From Bacillota bacterium (GTDB taxonomy: Bacteria > Bacillota_A > Clostridia > DSM-8532): DNA of 17,214 nucleotides. The notes below the pieces were generated by a model. That model ran no database searches. It had not been told where the DNA came from and saw only the letters and a list, made by a program, of their open reading frames with translations. Shown here one piece after another: positions 14,330 to 17,214 of this stretch. Location of the stretch: the NCBI GenBank assembly GCA_023424865.1, contig JAFADM010000492.1, positions 1-17,214 of the forward strand. Direction: 5' to 3'. A program made the position numbers and the translations under genes. Positions within the stretch are counted from its first letter, which is position 1. Each line of letters starts with the position of its first letter.

Positions 14330-14374
14330 AATACCACTCGTTAGTGTAATTATTTTACATTATTGAGTGGTATT
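14330..14374 (+). terminator. Two-tier stem-loop after the sensor-regulator gene, possible terminator
   Basis: AATACCACTC (14330-14339) pairs perfectly with GAGTGGTATT (14365-14374). Inside, TGTAA (14345-14349) pairs with TTACA (14355-14359), making one long hairpin with an internal loop. The tail after the stem is only T-C-G, so intrinsic termination would be weak. It sits 20 bases after the stop codon, as expected for a terminator or mRNA 3'-end stabiliser. Confidence 0.5.
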
Positions 14375-14477
14375 TCGTAAAAATCTTACTCTCATCACAC
14401 TGTTTTCATATTTTAAACATCCGATTCTGACTCTGGTCACGGTAAAATCCATATTGCAAATTGAACACAACATATAA

Positions 14478-14542
14478 AATTGATAAGAATTAATTGATGG
14501 GTTTTGTGTAAAAACATAACATGAAATTGCCCAATCAATTAA
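14478..14542 (+). promoter_or_regulatory. Cluster of AATTGAT repeats with a 12-bp inverted repeat upstream of the solute-binding protein gene
   Basis: AATTGAT occurs at 14478-14484 and 14492-14498 in direct orientation, and as ATCAATT at 14534-14540. The last two copies form part of a 12-bp inverted repeat: TTAATTGATGGG (14490-14501) pairs with CCCAATCAATTAA (14530-14542) with one bulged A. AraC proteins often bind pairs of short repeats near their promoters, so this is a candidate site for the adjacent regulator. Possible promoter boxes overlap it: TTGATG (14494-14499) and TAACAT (14517-14522), 4 of 6 each, 17 apart. Confidence 0.45.
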
Positions 14543-14561
14543 GTGATTTGGAGGAATCAGA

Positions 14562-16265
14562 ATGAAAGCACAAAGAAAACGGTTTGTAGTCTTGGCTCTC
14601 ATGATGGCCGTACTGATGGCATTCAGCGCCTGCGGCACAACAAACGGAACCGGAGGCCCCGCCTCACCCTCTGCATCAGGTTCTAACACCCCTACTGCAT
14701 CAGGAGACGACAACGGCATATTAAACGACCTGGGAGTGGAGCCTATAGTTAAAACCCCTTATACCTTAACCATTGCCATCTCTCAAAATACCAACGTACA
14801 GGATTATGAGACCAATCATTATACCAAGCTTCTTGAAGAAAAGTCCGGAATTGATATTCAGTTTGAGTTTTTGCCTGCAACCGATGCCAAGCAGAAGCTG
14901 TCGGTTATGATCGCCGGCGGTACAAAGCTTCCGGACATAATCAGCTTAGTGCTTACAGATCTAGAAGTTTATACCTATGGAACACAAGGGTATTTTCTCC
15001 CTCTCAATAATTACTATGAAACCGACTCCTACTACTTTAAAAAAGCAGTTGAAGAGCATGGCCTGGACACGCTTTTAAACAATTTCATTTCGGCTGACGG
15101 GAATATTTACACCGTTCCTCTATACAATCCGGAATACGGAAATGAATGGGATCACCGGTTCTGGGTTAATCAAACCTGGCTTGACAATCTCGGACTTGAA
15201 ACGCCCAAGACCACCGATGATTTGTACAATGTACTTAAAGCCTTTAAGGAAAGAGATCCTAATGGGAACAACAAGGCCGACGAAATTCCCTATATGGGCC
15301 ATATCAACGGCTGGAACAGCCAGCCTCAGAATTTTCTCATGAATGCGTTTATTTATTTCAACGATCAATATAATTACCTCTTGGTCGAGAACGGAAAGCT
15401 TGTGATGGGAGCTAAGAAGGATGAATGGCGTCAGGGCCTGGAATACCTGAATAAGCTCTACAGCGAAGGCCTTATTACACCCCTCACCTTTACCCAGGAC
15501 AGAAGCCAGTTCCAGCAGGTTATTGAAAATGAGGAGGCTCAAATTGTAGGCACCATGTCCACGGGAAGCATGAGTATTTATCAGACGGAAAGCAAGCGTA
15601 AAGAGGATATGACCTCCCTGGCGCCTTTAACCGGCCCCAATGGCGTAAACTTAACCACCAAGCGCTATCAGGGCGGCGAAAACCGCTGCTATATCACAAA
15701 GGACGCCAAAGATCCGGAAATAGCCTTCCGCCTTATCGACTTAATGTGCGAAACCGAGCTTTCCATCACCTCCCGCTTCGGTCAGATGGGCGTTGACTGG
15801 GATTGGGCTACGGATGCCGACAAGGGCACAGGACTTTATGAAAGCATGGGAATTCCCGCAACCATCAAGGTTATCAACAATCACTGGGGCCAGCCTCAGA
15901 ATGCCGAGTGGGCCGACGCACAGGCTGCCATTCGTCCCTATCCCTATGGCATAGGCGGAATGACCTGGAATGGAAATTCCTTTGACTCCCAGTACATGAC
16001 CGCTCAAGCCGTACCTTTTTACATTAACAAGGCTCCTGAGGAAGTTGTTCATAAAATTCCCTTTACGACAGAAGAGAATGATGAAATTTCAGAAATTGTA
16101 ACCTCCTTGAAGACCTATATTGATGAAAGCATGCAGCGCTTTATCGTTGGCGACCTGCCTCTGTCCGAATGGGACAATTATGTGAAGGAACTGGAAAATA
16201 TCGGATTGGAGAAATATCTTGAGGTAGCGCAGAAAGCCTATGATCGCTATAAAGCAAATCAATAG
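14562..16265 (+). CDS. Extracellular solute-binding lipoprotein of a sugar ABC transporter (LplA/LipO-like)
   Basis: A 567-residue lipoprotein. GGAGG at 14550-14554 with 7 bases of spacing fixes ATG 14562. The N-terminus is basic (K-A-Q-R-K-R), then hydrophobic, ending in A-F-S-A-C24, a lipobox with a slightly unusual Phe at -3. A Ser/Thr/Pro/Gly-rich linker (about 25-50) tethers the domain to the membrane. The mature part has the features of large oligosaccharide-binding proteins: M-I-A-G-G-T-K-L-P-D-I (106-116), D-P-N-G-N-N-K-A-D-E-I-P (232-243, a calcium-loop-like motif usual in this family), and aromatic-rich patches (N-H-W-G-Q-P-Q-N, P-Y-P-Y-G-I-G-G-M-T-W). It captures the imported saccharide for the permease downstream. 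The ATPase is not in the window; such systems often use a shared MsmX-like ATPase. Substrate is inferred only from neighbouring enzymes as a rhamnose-containing or acetylated glycan. Confidence 0.95.
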   Translation: MKAQRKRFVVLALMMAVLMAFSACGTTNGTGGPASPSASGSNTPTASGDDNGILNDLGVEPIVKTPYTLTIAISQNTNVQDYETNHYTKLLEEKSGIDIQFEFLPATDAKQKLSVMIAGGTKLPDIISLVLTDLEVYTYGTQGYFLPLNNYYETDSYYFKKAVEEHGLDTLLNNFISADGNIYTVPLYNPEYGNEWDHRFWVNQTWLDNLGLETPKTTDDLYNVLKAFKERDPNGNNKADEIPYMGHINGWNSQPQNFLMNAFIYFNDQYNYLLVENGKLVMGAKKDEWRQGLEYLNKLYSEGLITPLTFTQDRSQFQQVIENEEAQIVGTMSTGSMSIYQTESKRKEDMTSLAPLTGPNGVNLTTKRYQGGENRCYITKDAKDPEIAFRLIDLMCETELSITSRFGQMGVDWDWATDADKGTGLYESMGIPATIKVINNHWGQPQNAEWADAQAAIRPYPYGIGGMTWNGNSFDSQYMTAQAVPFYINKAPEEVVHKIPFTTEENDEISEIVTSLKTYIDESMQRFIVGDLPLSEWDNYVKELENIGLEKYLEVAQKAYDRYKANQ

Positions 16266-16299
16266 GAACTGAGGCTCACTGGATCAACGTAAATCCGGC

Positions 16300-16341
16300 A
16301 AAGGGGCTCCGGAATGCCGGAAGGTTTCCGGAGCTGCCTTT
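16300..16341 (+). repeat. Intercistronic stem-loop without T-run between binding protein and permease genes
   Basis: GCTCCGGAA (16306-16314) pairs with TTCCGGAGC (16326-16334) around an 11-base loop. After a small internal loop, AAAGG (16300-16304) pairs with CCTTT (16337-16341). No T-run follows (ACACTTC), so it is not a normal terminator. In this position it probably protects the 3' end of the binding-protein mRNA or limits expression of the permease, giving more binding protein than permease. Known analogies are the elements between malE and malF. Confidence 0.7.
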
Positions 16342-16415
16342 ACACTTCATCAGTCGAATCACGCGGCGCAGGTACTTTGTATCTGCCGCTATTAAAGGAG
16401 GCGGGCATAATACTT

Positions 16416-17214
16416 ATGTCACAACAAACACCTTCCGCAGCTGTTACAGGAAAAAAATGGAGTAAGCAACTGAATTCCATCGCATCCCGCTGGCAATTAT
16501 ATCTTTTCCTGCTGCTTCCCCTGATTTATATTCTGCTTTTTGCTTATGTGCCTATGACGGGACTTCAGCTGGCATTTAAGAAATTCTCCGCACCTCTGGG
16601 TATATGGGGGAGCCCCTGGGTAGGCTTTGATCAGTTCGCCAAGTTTTTTAAATCCTATATGTTCAACCGGGTGCTTACAAATACGGTGAGAGTATCGCTC
16701 TACAGCCTCATCGCAGGCTTTCCCATACCCATCCTGTTTGCACTCATGCTAAACTCCATGCGCAGCTACAAATACAAAAAAACCATTCAGCTCATAACCT
16801 ATGTTCCACATTTTATTTCCATGGTGGTCATGGTAGGCATGCTGCTTCAAATGATTAATCCCCGAATCGGTATCTTTGGCGTTATTTACACCGCAGTAAC
16901 CGGCCAGGAGGCTCCCCTTCTAATCGGCAAGCCGGAAGCCTTCAGCCATCTCTATGTCTGGTCGGGCATATGGCAAAATCTGGGATGGAGCAGTATTATT
17001 TATATTGCCGCACTTTCGGGGGTGGACTCAGAACTGCATGAAGCGGCACAAATAGACGGTGCCAGCCGCTTTCAACGGGTACGGTTCATTGATTTTCCAA
17101 GCATACTTCCCACGGCAACCATCATGCTCATTTTGAATGCAGGACAAATCATGAATGTTGGATTTGAGAAAGTCTTCTTAATGCAGAACAATTTAAATTT
17201 GCGTGCCAGCGAGG
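16416..17214 (+). CDS. Sugar ABC transporter permease, LplB type, 3' end outside the window
   Basis: The first 266 residues of an inner-membrane permease that usually has about 300-320 residues. A cytoplasmic N-tail is followed by membrane segments at about 27-47, 88-112, 128-147, 178-200 and 230-248. The EAA loop that docks to the ATPase is present: E209-A-A-Q-I-D-G215-A ... F-I-D-F-P-S-I-L-P232. The sequence F-L-L-L-P-L-I-Y-I-L-L-F-A-Y-V-P-M-T-G-L-Q-L-A-F matches the start of the LplB/YtcP-associated family that pairs with LplA-type binding proteins. The ribosome binding site AAAGGAGG (16394-16401) lies 14 bases from ATG 16416, longer than usual; no better in-frame ATG/GTG/TTG lies between them. 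It follows the binding protein gene by 150 bases, separated by a stem-loop. A second permease gene is expected next. Confidence 0.95.
   Translation, partial: MSQQTPSAAVTGKKWSKQLNSIASRWQLYLFLLLPLIYILLFAYVPMTGLQLAFKKFSAPLGIWGSPWVGFDQFAKFFKSYMFNRVLTNTVRVSLYSLIAGFPIPILFALMLNSMRSYKYKKTIQLITYVPHFISMVVMVGMLLQMINPRIGIFGVIYTAVTGQEAPLLIGKPEAFSHLYVWSGIWQNLGWSSIIYIAALSGVDSELHEAAQIDGASRFQRVRFIDFPSILPTATIMLILNAGQIMNVGFEKVFLMQNNLNLRASE

Noticed and set aside
14521..14565. 14-codon leader frame (ATG 14521) whose TGA overlaps the ATG of the solute-binding protein gene
   Set aside because: There is no ribosome binding site before it, and the predicted transcription start is close to or after its ATG. The overlap is probably chance, because the solute-binding protein gene has its own good site.
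14360..14719. Leftward 119-codon frame across the transporter upstream region
   Set aside because: It runs through the antisense of the lipoprotein signal region and AT-rich intergenic DNA, with no recognisable domain or ribosome binding site.

Overview
The window is a carbohydrate-utilisation locus from a Gram-positive anaerobe or endospore-former of the Bacillota, most likely Clostridia (Lachnospiraceae-like) or possibly Paenibacillaceae. This rests on strong AGGAGG-type ribosome binding sites, AT-rich intergenic DNA around moderately GC coding DNA, a lipoprotein solute-binding protein followed by an LplB-type permease, and a large membrane-anchored AraC regulator beside them. No rRNA, tRNA, CRISPR array or mobile element was found.

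Layout. The left edge holds the 5' end of a leftward glycoside hydrolase (GH2-like, beta-galactosidase type), divergent from a cupin/AraC regulator (332-1159). A leftward membrane-anchored SH3-like protein of unknown role (1169-2353) converges on that regulator and looks unrelated to sugar metabolism. A near-consensus promoter (TTGACA-17-TAAAAT, 2564-2592) then starts a rightward operon: a GHL6/GH42M-type putative glycosidase (2676-4661), an Axe2-like SGNH acetyl esterase (4694-5326) and a second AraC regulator (5347-6219). It ends at a hairpin overlapping the regulator's stop codon. Next come a Gfo/Idh/MocA NAD(P)-dependent sugar dehydrogenase (6339-7421) and two different xylose-isomerase-like TIM-barrel proteins (7448-8197, 8208-9137), closed by a clear terminator at 9193-9219. 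After a gap with a stem-loop comes a cytoplasmic GH78 alpha-L-rhamnosidase (9431-11785). The right end is an uptake module: a two-TM AraC-type sensor-regulator (11995-14310), a solute-binding lipoprotein (14562-16265) and the first permease (16416 to the edge). A second permease is expected beyond the window.

Reading the genes together (inference): an oligosaccharide or plant glycoside is captured by the lipoprotein and imported intact, as none of the fully visible enzymes has a signal peptide. Inside the cell it is deacetylated by the SGNH esterase and trimmed by rhamnosidase, the putative fucosidase/galactosidase-like enzyme and the GH2 enzyme. The dehydrogenase plus two TIM-barrel proteins could act on a sugar by a keto-sugar route (oxidation, then epimerisation or lyase cleavage), as in the E. 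coli ycj pathway or the C-glycoside deglycosidase systems. This redox module is the part most likely to hide undescribed chemistry. The locus also carries several palindromes and stem-loops placed where operators or mRNA-processing elements would be expected.
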